Counted from the stretch's first letter, positions 47,868-57,753 are shown. The stretch: DNA of 64,000 bases from Brevundimonas subvibrioides ATCC 15264 (GCF_000144605.1 NC_014375.1:248001-312000); one strand, 5' to 3'. Notes: a model not told the origin generated them from the letters alone. Numbers and translations are program-made.

Positions 47868-49142
47868 ATGACAGGACGGGCGGCCAAGCGACTGGTGATG
47901 AAGTTCGGCGGCACCTCCATGGGCGACCTGGAGCGGATCCGCCGGGCCGCGCGCATCGTCGCCGCCGAGGTCCGGGCCGGACATTCCGTGGCCGTCGTCG
48001 TCTCCGCCATGGCGGGCAAGACCAACGAACTGGTGGCCTGGACCGACGGGGCCGGGGCGGCCGCGCCCGGCCTGCCGCTGTCGGACGACGAATACGACGT
48101 GGTGGTCGCCTCGGGCGAACAGGTGACCTCGGGCCTGCTGGCCCTGACCCTGCGCAACATGGGTCTGAACGCGCGCAGCTGGATGGGCTGGCAGATTCCC
48201 ATCCTGACCGACGAGGACCATGCCCGCGCCCGCATCGTCGACGTGCCGGGCGAGGTCCTGGGGGCGGCGCTGGATGCCGGAGAGATCGCGGTGGTGCCGG
48301 GCTTCCAGGGCGTGTCGCCCTCGGGCCGGATCACGACCCTGGGCCGCGGCGGGTCGGACACCTCGGCCGTGGCGGTGGCGGCGGCGCTCGGCTGTCCGTG
48401 CGATATCTACACCGACGTCGACGGCGTCTACACCACCGACCCCCGCATCGAGAGCCGGGCACGGCGGCTGGAGAAGGTCTCCTACGAGGAGATGCTGGAG
48501 ATGGCCTCGCTGGGGGCCAAGGTGCTTCAGACCCGCTCGGTCGAGCTGGCCATGGCCAAACAGGTCCCGGTGCGGGTCCTGTCCAGCTTCATCGAACCCG
48601 ACGAACACGGCGTCCTGCCCGCCAAGTCCGGCACGCTCATCTGTGACGAGGAAGAAATCGTGGAAAAACGCATCGTGTCCGGCGTGACCATGAGCCGTGA
48701 CGAGGCCCGGATCACCCTGCTGGGCCTGTCCGACCGGGTCGACGCCCCCGCCGACGTCTTCACCCGCCTGGCCGAGGCCAGCGTCAACGTCGACATGATC
48801 GTTCAGTCCCAGGCGCGGACCGAAGGGGCGGTCAACCTGACCTTCACCACCGGCCGCCGCGACGCTGCCCGCGCCGCCGACCTGATGCGCGCGCACCAGG
48901 CCGACATCGGCTTCGAGGAGATCCGCGTCGACGAGGACGTGGCCAAGGTCTCTGTGGTCGGCGTCGGCATGCGCAGCCACGCCGGCGTGGCCCAGACCAT
49001 GTTCCGCGCCCTGGCCGACAAGGGGGTCAAGTTCCAGGCCATCTCGACCTCGGAGATCAAGATCTCGGTCCTGATCGACGCCGCCTATGCCGAACTGGCC
49101 GTCCGCGCCCTGCATTCGGCCTATGGCCTGGATGCTGTATAG
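47868..49142 (+). CDS. lysC: Aspartate kinase
   Basis: Phosphorylates aspartate, the first step to lysine, threonine and methionine. The 424-residue enzyme begins [13 protein letters not shown] (catalytic Lys near 12) and has [15 protein letters not shown] near 157 and [12 protein letters not shown] near 182. Two C-terminal ACT domains (from about 270) include [15 protein letters not shown] and [15 protein letters not shown], so feedback inhibition by end products is expected. The ATG at 47868 is preferred over 47829 because it puts the kinase motif at its usual position. Precedes ptsP. Confidence 0.94.
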   Translation: MTGRAAKRLVMKFGGTSMGDLERIRRAARIVAAEVRAGHSVAVVVSAMAGKTNELVAWTDGAGAAAPGLPLSDDEYDVVVASGEQVTSGLLALTLRNMGLNARSWMGWQIPILTDEDHARARIVDVPGEVLGAALDAGEIAVVPGFQGVSPSGRITTLGRGGSDTSAVAVAAALGCPCDIYTDVDGVYTTDPRIESRARRLEKVSYEEMLEMASLGAKVLQTRSVELAMAKQVPVRVLSSFIEPDEHGVLPAKSGTLICDEEEIVEKRIVSGVTMSRDEARITLLGLSDRVDAPADVFTRLAEASVNVDMIVQSQARTEGAVNLTFTTGRRDAARAADLMRAHQADIGFEEIRVDEDVAKVSVVGVGMRSHAGVAQTMFRALADKGVKFQAISTSEIKISVLIDAAYAELAVRALHSAYGLDAV

Positions 49143-49189
49143 CCTTCGGTGAATCCTCACCCTATCTCGGGAGAGGACAGGGAGAGCGG

Positions 49190-51463
49190 ATGCCGATAGC
49201 GGGCGGAACGATGACGAGGGGGCCGCGCGTCCTCCTGCGCCAGATCCGCGAGGCCATGGCCGACGGCGGCCCGGCCCAGGGGCGTCTGGACGTCGTCGTC
49301 ACCACCATCGCCCAGTCGATGGTGGCCGAGGTCTGCTCCATCTATCTGCGACGCGCCTCGGGCGAGCTCGAGCTGTTCGCCACCCACGGCCTGAACCGCG
49401 ACGCCGTCCACGCCACCCGCCTGAAGGCCGGCGAGGGTCTGGTGGGCGAGGTCGCGCGCATGGCCCAGCCGATCAGCCTGTCGGACGCGCCCAACCACCC
49501 CAGCTTCTCGTATCGGCCGGAAACGGGCGAAGACCCCTATCACGCCTTCCTGGGTGCCCCCCTGCTGCGCGGCGGCCGTGCCATCGGCGTGCTGGTCGTC
49601 CAGAACAAGTCCGAGCGCCGCTACGACCCCGACGAGGTCGAGGACATCCAGACCATCGCCATGGTGCTGGCCGAGACCGTGGCCTCGGGCGAACTGCTGG
49701 CGCAGGAGGAGCTGCGCGACATCGAGGTCGCGCCGCACCGTCCCGAACGCATCAAGGGCCAGAGGTTCGCCGAGGGGCTGGCCTTCGGTCACGTGGTTCT
49801 GCACGAGGCCCCCCTGCCGCCGGAGCGACTGCTGGCCGAGAACCAGCAGGTCGAGGAGATCCGCCTGCGCGAGGGGCTGAACACGCTCAAGGCCTCGATC
49901 GACGCCCTGCTGGACGGGGGCCAGGGCAAGCTGGCGGGCCAGTCGTTCGAGGTGCTCGAGACCTACCGGATGTTTGCCGATGACCGGGGCTGGAACCGGT
50001 CGCTGGAAGAGGCCGTGCGGGGCGGGCTGACGGCCGAGGCCGCCGTGGACCGGGTGCGCAACGAACACCGCGCCCGCTTCGCCCAGGCGCGCGACCCCTA
50101 CATCAAGGAACGGCTGCACGACTTCGAGGACCTGGCCAACCGGCTGCTCCGCGTTCTGGGCGGCGAGAAGCCGGGCCAGCGGGCGCTGCCCGACGACGCC
50201 ATCCTGGTGGCCCGCAACCTGGGGCCCGCCGACCTGCTGGAGTATCCGCGCGACCGGATCCGCGGCCTCTTGATGGAGGAAGGCTCGGCGGCCAGCCATG
50301 CCGCCATCGTGGCCCGGGCGCTGCAGATCCCCTGCGTGGGCCGCCTGCAGGGCATCCGCGACCGGCTGAGCGAAGGCGATCTGGTCATCGTCGACGGCGA
50401 GACGGGCGAGGCGCATCTGCGGCCCCGGCCCGACATGCTGGAATCGGTGCAGTCGCGCATGGCGCTGCGCGACCAGCGCCAGGCCGAGTTCGCCAAGCTG
50501 CGTGACGTGCCGGCGATCACCGCCGACGGGACCCGCATCACCCTGCTGACCAATGCCGGGCTCGCGGTCGATCTAGAGAACCTCGACGCCACGGGGGCCG
50601 AGGGCATCGGCCTGTTCCGCACCGAGTTCCAGTTCATGGTGTCGGAGGAACTGCCCCGGCTGAACTCGCAGACGGCGCTGTACAAACTGGTGCTGGACGC
50701 CGCCGGCGACCGGCCGGTGACCTTCAGGACGCTCGACATCGGGGGCGACAAGGTCCTGCCCTATATGGAAACCAGCGAGCGCGAGGAGAACCCGGCCCTG
50801 GGTCGCCGCGCGATCCGGCTGGGTCTGGACCGGCCGTCCCTGCTCCGGCTCCAGCTGCGCGCGCTGCTGGCCGCGGGCGCGGGCCGCGAGCTGCGGGTCA
50901 TGTTCCCCATGATCGCCACGGTGGACGAGTTCCGGGCCGCGCGCGAACTGGTCGACGTCGAATGCGAATGGGCGCGCCGTCGGGGACGGCCCCTGCCGGC
51001 CCGGCTGAGGGTCGGGGCGATGATCGAATGCCCCAGCCTGCTTTGGCATCTGGACGCGCTTCTGCCCCTGACGGACTTCGTCTCGGTCGGGTCCAACGAC
51101 CTGTTCCAGTACATGTACGCCGCGGACCGGACCAATCCGCTGGTGTCGGATCGCTACGACGCCCTGTCGCCCCCGGCGCTGCGGGCCCTGCAGTCGATCC
51201 AGAAGGCCTGTGCCGAGACCGGCACGCCGGTGTCCGTCTGCGGGGAGCTGGCGGGGCGTCCGCTGGAAGCCTTCGCCCTGATCACCCTGGGATTCACGCG
51301 GCTGTCGGCCCCGGCCGGGGGCGTCGGACCCGTCAAGCGGATGATCCTGTCGGCCGATCTGGTCGCGGCCCGGCGCAGCATGGCGAACCTGCTGGGATCC
51401 TCGGCGGGCTCGATCCGCAACGAGATCGAAAGTCTGGCCCGGAAGTTGAACGTCGGTTTGTGA
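49190..51463 (+). CDS. ptsP: Phosphoenolpyruvate-protein phosphotransferase PtsP (EI-Ntr)
   Basis: First enzyme of the nitrogen-related phosphotransferase system, passing phosphate from PEP to NPr. The 757-residue protein has an N-terminal GAF domain (about 20-165, with LKAGEGLVGEVA). The phosphohistidine domain follows, with active His in GSAASHAAIVARA near 370. The PEP-binding TIM barrel has GLFRTEFQFM, GSNDLFQYMYAADR and the catalytic Cys in SVCGELAGRP near 682. GAF sensing of glutamine is known in relatives. GGGAGAG gives a good ribosome site. lysC-ptsP adjacency is common in alphaproteobacteria. Confidence 0.95.
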   Translation: MPIAGGTMTRGPRVLLRQIREAMADGGPAQGRLDVVVTTIAQSMVAEVCSIYLRRASGELELFATHGLNRDAVHATRLKAGEGLVGEVARMAQPISLSDAPNHPSFSYRPETGEDPYHAFLGAPLLRGGRAIGVLVVQNKSERRYDPDEVEDIQTIAMVLAETVASGELLAQEELRDIEVAPHRPERIKGQRFAEGLAFGHVVLHEAPLPPERLLAENQQVEEIRLREGLNTLKASIDALLDGGQGKLAGQSFEVLETYRMFADDRGWNRSLEEAVRGGLTAEAAVDRVRNEHRARFAQARDPYIKERLHDFEDLANRLLRVLGGEKPGQRALPDDAILVARNLGPADLLEYPRDRIRGLLMEEGSAASHAAIVARALQIPCVGRLQGIRDRLSEGDLVIVDGETGEAHLRPRPDMLESVQSRMALRDQRQAEFAKLRDVPAITADGTRITLLTNAGLAVDLENLDATGAEGIGLFRTEFQFMVSEELPRLNSQTALYKLVLDAAGDRPVTFRTLDIGGDKVLPYMETSEREENPALGRRAIRLGLDRPSLLRLQLRALLAAGAGRELRVMFPMIATVDEFRAARELVDVECEWARRRGRPLPARLRVGAMIECPSLLWHLDALLPLTDFVSVGSNDLFQYMYAADRTNPLVSDRYDALSPPALRALQSIQKACAETGTPVSVCGELAGRPLEAFALITLGFTRLSAPAGGVGPVKRMILSADLVAARRSMANLLGSSAGSIRNEIESLARKLNVGL

Positions 51464-51484
51464 GGCGTCCCCGTCCGGGACGCC
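51464..51484 (+). terminator. Hairpin at the ptsP stop
   Basis: Perfect 8-bp stem GGCGTCCC/GGGACGCC with loop CGTCC, starting at the ptsP stop codon (last base shared region). No T tract, so it may attenuate rather than end transcription. Confidence 0.5.
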
Positions 51485-51491
51485 AACACGC

Positions 51492-51506
51492 TTAACAAGA
51501 CGTTGA
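51492..51506 (+). promoter_or_regulatory. CtrA-like site upstream of rodZ
   Basis: TTAA-N7-TTGA at 51492-51506 differs by one base from the CtrA consensus TTAA-N7-TTAA. It lies in the ptsP-rodZ gap. Confidence 0.3.
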
Positions 51507-51524
51507 TACGGCAACCGAAATGGG

Positions 51525-51533
51525 TTATCCACA
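51525..51533 (+). promoter_or_regulatory. DnaA box in the rodZ upstream region
   Basis: Perfect TTATCCACA, the classical DnaA-binding nonamer, 119 bp before the chosen rodZ start and 18 bp after the CtrA-like site. A single site could be chance, but it is intergenic under the preferred start. Confidence 0.4.
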
Positions 51534-51651
51534 AGACGATACGCGGGGGCCTCCGGGGGGAGGCGGTCACTGTCATACCCACATGGTAGGCGATGACTGG
51601 TTGAGTACGACGTCGGCTCTCAGGACGACGTCGAGTATGGGGTCAGGCGTC

Positions 51652-52770
51652 ATGGCGCTGGATACGGGGACTGTCCCCGACGAGTTTCGGGCCCACCCGG
51701 ACTGGAAGGACCCCGTGCCCTCCATCACGGATGCAGCGACTCTGGGCTCCGGCCTGCGCAAGGCCCGCGAGCTGTCGGGCCGGTCCATGGCCGAACTGGC
51801 CGCCGACACCCGGGTTCACGAACGCTATCTCCGCGCGCTGGAGGAGGACAACGTCTCGGCCCTGCCGTCGCGCGTCTTCGCCATCGGCTATGTCCGCGCC
51901 TATGCCGGAGCCCTGGGCCTCGACGAACAGCTGGCCGTCGAACGCTACAAGCGCGAGACGCCGGACGCCTCGGTCGCCCTCCAGGCCCCGGTCGGCGTCG
52001 CCTTCGAGGACGTCAAACGCTATTCGCCCCGCATCATCGGCGGCGTGGTCCTGCTGGCCGTGGCCGTCATCGGCTGGAACGTGTTCCAGCGCGTCAGCCT
52101 GATGCAGGCGCCCCAGCCCTCCGACATCGCCGAGGTTCCCGAAAGCTGGTCGCTGGGCGAAGTCCCCGGTCAGGATATCGTCCGCGTCGGCGCGCCGATG
52201 GCCGCCCCGCCGGACCAGACCACGCCCGCCCTCTACATCACCCCGGGCCTCGAGGCCGAGCTGACGGGCATCGACCCGACCGACACCGCCGCCGTCGCGG
52301 CCGCCGCGGCCCGCAACGCCCCGCCGGTCCAGGCCGCCTTCAACCCGCGCGGCGCCATCTACGGTGCCTCGGCCACCGCCTCCCAGGTCGTGCTGCAGGC
52401 GAAGAAGGCTGGCGCGCTCGTGGTGCGCATGGCCGACGGACGGGTGCTGTTCGCGCGTCAGCTGGCCGCGGGCGAGGCCTGGCGCGCGCCGGCCGACGTG
52501 TCCGCGATCATCGACGTGTCCGATCCGGCCGCCTTCGACGTCTATCTGAACGGCGAACTGGGCGGGGCCCTGACCGGGGTGCTGACGCCGCTGGCCCAGC
52601 TGAACACCCGCGCCCAGGCCCTGGCCCGCCAGACCGCCGCCCAGGTCCAGGCCGATGCGACCGCCGCCCAGGCCGCCGCCGCCCGCGCCACCCTGGCCAC
52701 GCAGGCCGGCGTCGCCCGGACGGTCGGATCCGCCGAACAGACCCTGTCGACCACGGTCAGCCCGGGCTGA
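51652..52770 (+). CDS. rodZ: RodZ-like cytoskeletal / helix-turn-helix membrane protein
   Basis: A 372-residue protein with a cytoplasmic Xre-type helix-turn-helix domain (LGSGLRKARELSGRSMAELAADTRVHERYLRALEE in pieces, about 30-65). One transmembrane helix (IIGGVVLLAVAVIGWNVF, about 128-145) and a periplasmic DUF4115-like beta domain (about 240-310) follow, with an Ala/Gln-rich tail. This is the RodZ layout, which couples MreB to wall synthesis. ispG follows directly, as in E. coli, supporting the call. Start is uncertain: ATGs at 51520, 51583 and 51637 are also in frame; 51652 is chosen for its upstream GGGG. Confidence 0.8.
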   Translation: MALDTGTVPDEFRAHPDWKDPVPSITDAATLGSGLRKARELSGRSMAELAADTRVHERYLRALEEDNVSALPSRVFAIGYVRAYAGALGLDEQLAVERYKRETPDASVALQAPVGVAFEDVKRYSPRIIGGVVLLAVAVIGWNVFQRVSLMQAPQPSDIAEVPESWSLGEVPGQDIVRVGAPMAAPPDQTTPALYITPGLEAELTGIDPTDTAAVAAAAARNAPPVQAAFNPRGAIYGASATASQVVLQAKKAGALVVRMADGRVLFARQLAAGEAWRAPADVSAIIDVSDPAAFDVYLNGELGGALTGVLTPLAQLNTRAQALARQTAAQVQADATAAQAAAARATLATQAGVARTVGSAEQTLSTTVSPG

Positions 52771-52842
52771 TCCGGGTCCGGATCTGGGGCGTCGTCGTGC
52801 GTCATGGCCTTGTCGTCCCGACGGGCCTATATTGAGCGCGTC

Positions 52843-53982
52843 ATGAGCGACCATTCCCACATCCGACCCTGGCGCCACATCGAGCGTCGGAAGTCCCGCC
52901 AGATCATGGTCGGCAACGTCCCGGTCGGCGGCAACGCCCCGATCAGCGTCCAGTCGATGACCAACACCCTGACGTCGGACGCCAGTGCGACGATCGGCCA
53001 GATCCGCGAACTGGAAGAGGCCGGGGCCGACATCGTCCGCGTCTCCTGCCCCGACGAGGCCTCGACCGCCGCCTTCCGCACCATCGCGCGCGAGGCGAAG
53101 GTGCCGCTCGTCGCCGACATCCATTTTCACTACAAGCGCGGCATCGAGGCCGCCGAGGCCGGCGCCGCCTGCCTGCGCATCAATCCGGGCAATATCGGCA
53201 ATGCGTCGCGCGTCCGCGACGTCATCCAGGCCGCCAAGGACCATGGCTGCTCGATGCGCATCGGCGTCAACGCCGGCAGCCTCGAAAAGGAGCTGCTGGA
53301 GAAATACGGCGAGCCCTGCCCGGACGCCATGGTCGAGAGCGCGCTCAACCACGCCCGCATCCTCCAGGACCACGACTTCCACGAGTTCAAGATCTCGGTG
53401 AAGGCGTCGGACCCCTTCCTGACCGTGGCCGCCTATCAGCAGCTGGCCGAGGCCATCGACTGTCCGCTGCACCTGGGCGTCACCGAGGCCGGCCCCCTGC
53501 GCACCGGGACGATCAAGTCCGCCATCGGCATGGGCAACATGCTGTGGGCCGGGATCGGCGACACCATCCGCGTCAGCCTCGCCGCCGACCCGGTCGAGGA
53601 GATCAAGGTCGGCTTCGACATCCTGAAGTCGCTGGGCCTGCGCCACCGCGGCGTCAACATCATCGCCTGCCCCTCCTGCGCGCGTCAGGGCTTCAACGTC
53701 ATCGAGACGGTGGGCATCCTGGAAGAGAAGCTGGCCCATATCGCCACGCCGATGTCGCTCTCGATCATCGGCTGCGTCGTCAACGGCCCGGGCGAGGCGC
53801 TCTACACGGACATCGGCTTCACCGGCGGCGGCGCGGGGTCGGGCGTGGTCTATCTGAACGGCAAGATCGCCCACAAACTGGCCAATGACGGCATGGTCGA
53901 GCACATCGTCGAGATGGTTGAGGCCAAGGCGGCCGAGCTCAACGCCGCCCGTGACGCCGCCGAGCTCCAGGCGGCGGAATAG
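52843..53982 (+). CDS. ispG: 4-hydroxy-3-methylbut-2-en-1-yl diphosphate synthase (flavodoxin)
   Basis: Penultimate enzyme of the MEP isoprenoid pathway, a 4Fe-4S protein. The 379-residue protein has the N-terminal barrel with [12 protein letters not shown] near 37 and [15 protein letters not shown] near 88. The cluster cysteines are in [13 protein letters not shown] near 275 and [12 protein letters not shown] near 307, with the conserved NGPGE. The ATG at 52843 gives the usual N terminus. Follows rodZ with a 72-bp gap. Confidence 0.96.
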   Translation: MSDHSHIRPWRHIERRKSRQIMVGNVPVGGNAPISVQSMTNTLTSDASATIGQIRELEEAGADIVRVSCPDEASTAAFRTIAREAKVPLVADIHFHYKRGIEAAEAGAACLRINPGNIGNASRVRDVIQAAKDHGCSMRIGVNAGSLEKELLEKYGEPCPDAMVESALNHARILQDHDFHEFKISVKASDPFLTVAAYQQLAEAIDCPLHLGVTEAGPLRTGTIKSAIGMGNMLWAGIGDTIRVSLAADPVEEIKVGFDILKSLGLRHRGVNIIACPSCARQGFNVIETVGILEEKLAHIATPMSLSIIGCVVNGPGEALYTDIGFTGGGAGSGVVYLNGKIAHKLANDGMVEHIVEMVEAKAAELNAARDAAELQAAE

Positions 53983-53997
53983 CCGGAGCCCTGCCGG

Positions 53998-54777
53998 TCA
54001 GGCGAACACGCCCGCCAGCTGCAGACCCTGGAAGCCGGCGAGCAGCAGCAGCAGGCCGCCGACGCCATAGGTGAGGGCGCGCTGGGGCACGGTTTTCGTG
54101 ATCCATCCGGCGAAGGGCGCGGCCATCAGACCGCCGACGACCAGACCGGCCACGGCCGGGAGATGGTTCTCCAGCGCATCGGCGTCCTTCCAGTGCCCTG
54201 TCATCAGGGCCCAGACGAAGGTCGCGGAGATCGCCACGGTCAGGAAGAACTCGGCCGTATTGACGGTCCCGATCGCCCGCCGCGGCTCGGCCCCGGCGCC
54301 GACCATGGCCGAGGAGACCGTCGGCCCCCAGCCGCCCCCGCCGATGGCGTCGAAGAAACCGCCGACGAGGCCCAGCGGCGCGACCAGCCAGCGGGGGATG
54401 TGGCGCGGTTTCTGGTCCCGGGTGGCGCGATACAGGATGTAGCAACCCATGCCGGCCAGATAGGCGACGATGAAGGGCTTGATCACGTCACCGTCGAGGC
54501 CGGCCAGGACATAGGCCCCGAGGCAGCCGCCGATGACGCCGGCGACGGCCAGGGGCACCAGCAGCCGCCATTCCACGTTCCGGTGCCAGATGTGGGATCC
54601 CGCCGAGGCCGCGGTCGTAAACACCTCGGCGCCATGCACGCTGGCCGAGGCGGTCGCCGGCGGCACGCCGAAGGCCAGCAGCACAGACGACGAGATCACG
54701 CCATAGGCCATCCCCAGCGCGCCATCGACCGCCTGGGCCACGACCCCGACCAGCAGAAACAGGAAAAATGTGTCCAT
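53998..54777 (-). CDS. TSUP family permease (TauE/SafE-like)
   Basis: A 259-residue inner-membrane protein with about eight hydrophobic helices and the duplicated TSUP motifs AQAVDGALGMAYGVISS near residue 14 and GGFFDAIGGGGWGPT near 140. TSUP proteins move sulfite, sulfoacetate or similar organosulfur anions; sequence does not fix the substrate. It lies 86 bp downstream of the response regulator gene on the same strand, so cotranscription is possible. Confidence 0.87.
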   Translation of the reverse strand: MDTFFLFLLVGVVAQAVDGALGMAYGVISSSVLLAFGVPPATASASVHGAEVFTTAASAGSHIWHRNVEWRLLVPLAVAGVIGGCLGAYVLAGLDGDVIKPFIVAYLAGMGCYILYRATRDQKPRHIPRWLVAPLGLVGGFFDAIGGGGWGPTVSSAMVGAGAEPRRAIGTVNTAEFFLTVAISATFVWALMTGHWKDADALENHLPAVAGLVVGGLMAAPFAGWITKTVPQRALTYGVGGLLLLLAGFQGLQLAGVFA

Positions 54778-54862
54778 TCACGCCCTCTGTCCCGACCCGT
54801 AGCCTGTAGCGAAGCGTGTCTGCAGCGGGAAAAACTGCCCGCGGTCGATAGCGTTCCTGCGA

Positions 54863-55516
54863 TCAGGCCCGACCCTGGCCCGACCGGCCGGGGACCGCGC
54901 GCTGGAGCGCGCCGAGCACATCGGCCGCGCGATAGGGTTTTATCACGATCGCCTCGGCGATATCGGCATGCCGCGCGGCGGCCGTCACATTCCCGGACAG
55001 GAAGATCACCCGGGTGCCCCAGCGGGTCTTGAGCCGGCGCCCCAGGGTCGCCCCGTCGCCCTCGCCCGACAGGTTGATGTCCAGAAGCGCCACATCGATG
55101 CCGTGAAGCGCCGCGGCCGCCTCGGCCGCCTCGGCGCTGTGGAAGGGCCCCACCACCGCATGGCCCGCCTCGACCATCAGGGCGGTCAGGTCCTGGGCCA
55201 TGGCCGGATCGTCCTCGACGATCATCAGCGTCAGGCCGTCCGACGGGGCGAAGATCGCCACCTCGTCCGGCACGCGGGGGGCCTGGGCGGTCAGGATGGC
55301 CCGCAGATCCGGCCACACCGCCTCGAACGGACGTCTGGGGTCCAGATCGAAGATCCCCGCCATGGCCGACAGTTCCGCCGCCTCGGACGGGCCGGGCCGT
55401 CGCCCGTCCCGGATCAGTCCGTCGTAGCGCTCCAGAAGCGCCTCGAGACGATGACGATCCGTTTCGGCGATCGCCGTCTCGTCCGCGGTACGGGCGGAGT
55501 CTGCGGTGTCTGACAT
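54863..55516 (-). CDS. Response regulator with unassigned N-terminal domain
   Basis: A 217-residue protein. Residues about 93-205 are a receiver domain: TLMIVEDDPAMAQDL acidic pocket, phospho-accepting Asp in VALLDINLSGEGDG near 142, Thr/Ser switch in VIFLSGN near 170, and Lys in IVIKPYRA near 190. The first 90 residues are charged and helical (RHRLEALLERYDGLIRDG) and match nothing I recognise; they are not the sigma-like domain of PhyR. There is no DNA-binding output domain and no adjacent histidine kinase, so signalling is probably through protein contact. Confidence 0.78.
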   Translation of the reverse strand: MSDTADSARTADETAIAETDRHRLEALLERYDGLIRDGRRPGPSEAAELSAMAGIFDLDPRRPFEAVWPDLRAILTAQAPRVPDEVAIFAPSDGLTLMIVEDDPAMAQDLTALMVEAGHAVVGPFHSAEAAEAAAALHGIDVALLDINLSGEGDGATLGRRLKTRWGTRVIFLSGNVTAAARHADIAEAIVIKPYRAADVLGALQRAVPGRSGQGRA

Positions 55517-55697
55517 GGTCGAATTCCCTCTGCGGCTCGCCTCAACCTAGGAAGGCGGGCCCGACCGCGTAACCGTCCTGACGCCATCGTGACGCCGGCG
55601 CACAAGCGCGACATCCGGCCGTGACCGGGGCGCGCATCGACATGGCCTGCCGTGGCGGAGTATGAACCGCGCCTTCGCCTGCTGCCGGAATATCCCC

Positions 55698-56765
55698 TTG
55701 CATCTGCCCCAGTCCAAGCTCGACCAGGTCCTGGACCGCTTCCACCAGGTGGAGGCGCGCATGGGCGCGGCCAGCGACGGGCAGGAGATCGTGCGCCTGT
55801 CCAAGGAGCACGCCGAGATGAAGCCGGTGGCGGACGCGGTGCTTGCTCTGGCCAAGGCCAGGACGGAGATCGAGGAGCTTCAGGCCATGACGGCCGATCC
55901 CGAGATGGCGGCCATGGTGGCCGACGAGCTGGAGACGCTGAACGCCCGCCTGCCGGAGATGGAGCGCGACGTCGCCCTGCTGCTGGCCCCGCGCGACGCC
56001 GACGAGAACGCCTCGGCCGTGCTGGAAGTCCGCGCCGGCACCGGCGGGGACGAGGCGGCCCTGTTCGCGGGCGACCTGTTCCGCATGTATTCCCGCTACG
56101 CGTCCACGCGCGGCTGGAAGGTCGAGCTGGACAGCGCCACCGAGGGCGACGCCGGCGGCTACAAGGAAATCATCGCCACGGTCACCGGCGACGGCGTCTT
56201 CGGCCGGCTGAAGTTCGAGAGCGGCGTGCACCGGGTCCAGCGCGTGCCGACCACCGAGGCCGGCGGCCGCATCCACACCTCGGCGGCCACCGTCGCCGTC
56301 CTGCCCGAGGTCGAGGACGTCGAGATCGACATCCAGGACAAGGACATCCGCATCGACACCTACCGCGCCTCCGGCTCGGGCGGCCAGCACGTCAACAAGA
56401 CGGACTCCGCGGTGCGGATCACCCACTTCCCGTCCGGGATCGTGGTGACGTCCTCGGAAAAGTCCCAGCACGTCAATCGCGACAAGGCGATGAAGAACCT
56501 GCGGGTCCGGCTGTACGACATGCAGCGCCAGATGAAGGACAACGCCCGCTCGGACGCGCGCAAGTCCCAGGTCGGGTCGGGCGACCGGTCCGAACGCATC
56601 CGCACCTACAACTTCCCGCAAGGGCGGGTGACCGACCACCGGATTGGCCTGACCCTGCACAGCCTGCCCCAGATCCTGGAGGGCGATCTGGACGCCCTGC
56701 TGAACGCCCTGATCGCCGAGGACCAGGCCGCGCGCCTGTCCGACCTCGAAGCCGAGTTCGCCTGA
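55698..56765 (+). CDS. prfA: Peptide chain release factor 1
   Basis: Terminates translation at UAA and UAG. The 355-residue protein has the GGQ loop [16 protein letters not shown] near residue 226. The codon-recognition domain lies around [20 protein letters not shown] near 175-200 with the RF1 PxT-type motif (VPTTEA). The TTG at 55698 is chosen because the product then begins [11 protein letters not shown], aligned with family N termini, and GGAA lies 7 nt upstream. The alternative ATG at 55662 has its GGAG too close. No prmC gene follows; ccmC does. Confidence 0.93.
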   Translation: MHLPQSKLDQVLDRFHQVEARMGAASDGQEIVRLSKEHAEMKPVADAVLALAKARTEIEELQAMTADPEMAAMVADELETLNARLPEMERDVALLLAPRDADENASAVLEVRAGTGGDEAALFAGDLFRMYSRYASTRGWKVELDSATEGDAGGYKEIIATVTGDGVFGRLKFESGVHRVQRVPTTEAGGRIHTSAATVAVLPEVEDVEIDIQDKDIRIDTYRASGSGGQHVNKTDSAVRITHFPSGIVVTSSEKSQHVNRDKAMKNLRVRLYDMQRQMKDNARSDARKSQVGSGDRSERIRTYNFPQGRVTDHRIGLTLHSLPQILEGDLDALLNALIAEDQAARLSDLEAEFA

Positions 56766-56838
56766 TCCGCCGGACGCCGTTCGTCCGCGACGACCGCGCC
56801 CTTGCCCGGCGTCGCGGCCCCGCGTAGAGCGCAAAGAC

Positions 56839-57558
56839 ATGTTCGGCCTCGCCAATCCCCAACGCTTCATGTCGTTCACCCGGCCGCTTGTGCCGGTGCT
56901 GTGGGTCGTGGCCGTCGCGCTTCTGCTGGTGGGGATCTGGCTGAGCTTCACCGCCCCGGGCGACTATCAGCAAGGCGACACCGTCCGCATCATGTTCGTC
57001 CATGTGCCGGCGTCGTCGCTGGGGCTGATGGCCTATTCGGCGCTGGGGATCTCCAGCTTCTTCGCCCTCGTCTTCCGCCATCCGCTGGCGGATGCGGCGG
57101 CGCGGGCGGCGGCCCTGCCCGGTGCCGCCTTCACCCTGCTGGCGCTGGTGACGGGCTCGCTGTGGGGCCAGCCCATGTGGGGGACCTGGTGGGTCTGGGA
57201 CGCGCGGCTGACCAGCGTGCTGGTGCTGTTCCTCTTCTACCTCGGCTACATGGCCCTGCGGTCCGCCATCGACGACGAGGCCCGCGCGGCCCGGGCCGCC
57301 GCCATCCTGGGGCTGGTCGGTTTGATCAACCTGCCGATCGTGAAATTCTCTGTCGACTGGTGGAACACCCTGCATCAGCCGGCGTCGCTGCTGCGCGAGG
57401 GGGGAACCGCCCTGGCCCCTGTCTTCCTCGCCCCCCTGCTGACCATGATGGCCGCCTACGGGGCCCTGTTCCTGGCCGTCTGGCTGACGTCCATCCGCAC
57501 AGAGATCGTCCGCCGTCGGGTCCAGTCGATCCGTGCCCGCATGGCGCTGGAGGCCTGA
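56839..57558 (+). CDS. ccmC: Heme exporter / cytochrome c biogenesis protein CcmC
   Basis: Inner-membrane heme handler of System I cytochrome c maturation, loading heme on CcmE. The 239-residue protein has six hydrophobic helices, the tryptophan-rich WGTWWVWDARLTS near residue 113, and conserved heme-ligand histidines in FVHVPASSLG near 55 and TLHQPASLL near 177. First gene of a ccmC-ccmD-dsbE set; ccmA and ccmB are not adjacent. Confidence 0.94.
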   Translation: MFGLANPQRFMSFTRPLVPVLWVVAVALLLVGIWLSFTAPGDYQQGDTVRIMFVHVPASSLGLMAYSALGISSFFALVFRHPLADAAARAAALPGAAFTLLALVTGSLWGQPMWGTWWVWDARLTSVLVLFLFYLGYMALRSAIDDEARAARAAAILGLVGLINLPIVKFSVDWWNTLHQPASLLREGGTALAPVFLAPLLTMMAAYGALFLAVWLTSIRTEIVRRRVQSIRARMALEA

Positions 57559-57753
57559 ATGTTCGACCTGGACATGAGCCCCTATGCCGCCTTCGTCTGG
57601 CCCGCCTGGGGGATCAGCGCCCTCGTGCTGGGCGCGGTCGTCGCGCGCGCGGTGGCTGCGTCGCGCAAATGGAAGGCCGAGCTGAAGCGGCTGGAAGACA
57701 CGCCCGCCGACCGGCCTCAAGTAGCGCCCCGCGCGGTAGGCCCACAAGAATGA
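57559..57753 (+). CDS. ccmD: Heme exporter protein CcmD
   Basis: A 64-residue single-pass membrane protein: short MSPYAAFVWPAWGISALVLGAVV helix (in pieces, about 6-28), then a basic cytoplasmic stretch (ASRKWKAELKRLE). CcmD stabilises CcmC-holoCcmE release in System I. It begins directly after the ccmC stop and overlaps dsbE by 4 bp (ATGA). Size and the YAAFVWPAWG signature are typical. Confidence 0.9.
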   Translation: MFDLDMSPYAAFVWPAWGISALVLGAVVARAVAASRKWKAELKRLEDTPADRPQVAPRAVGPQE

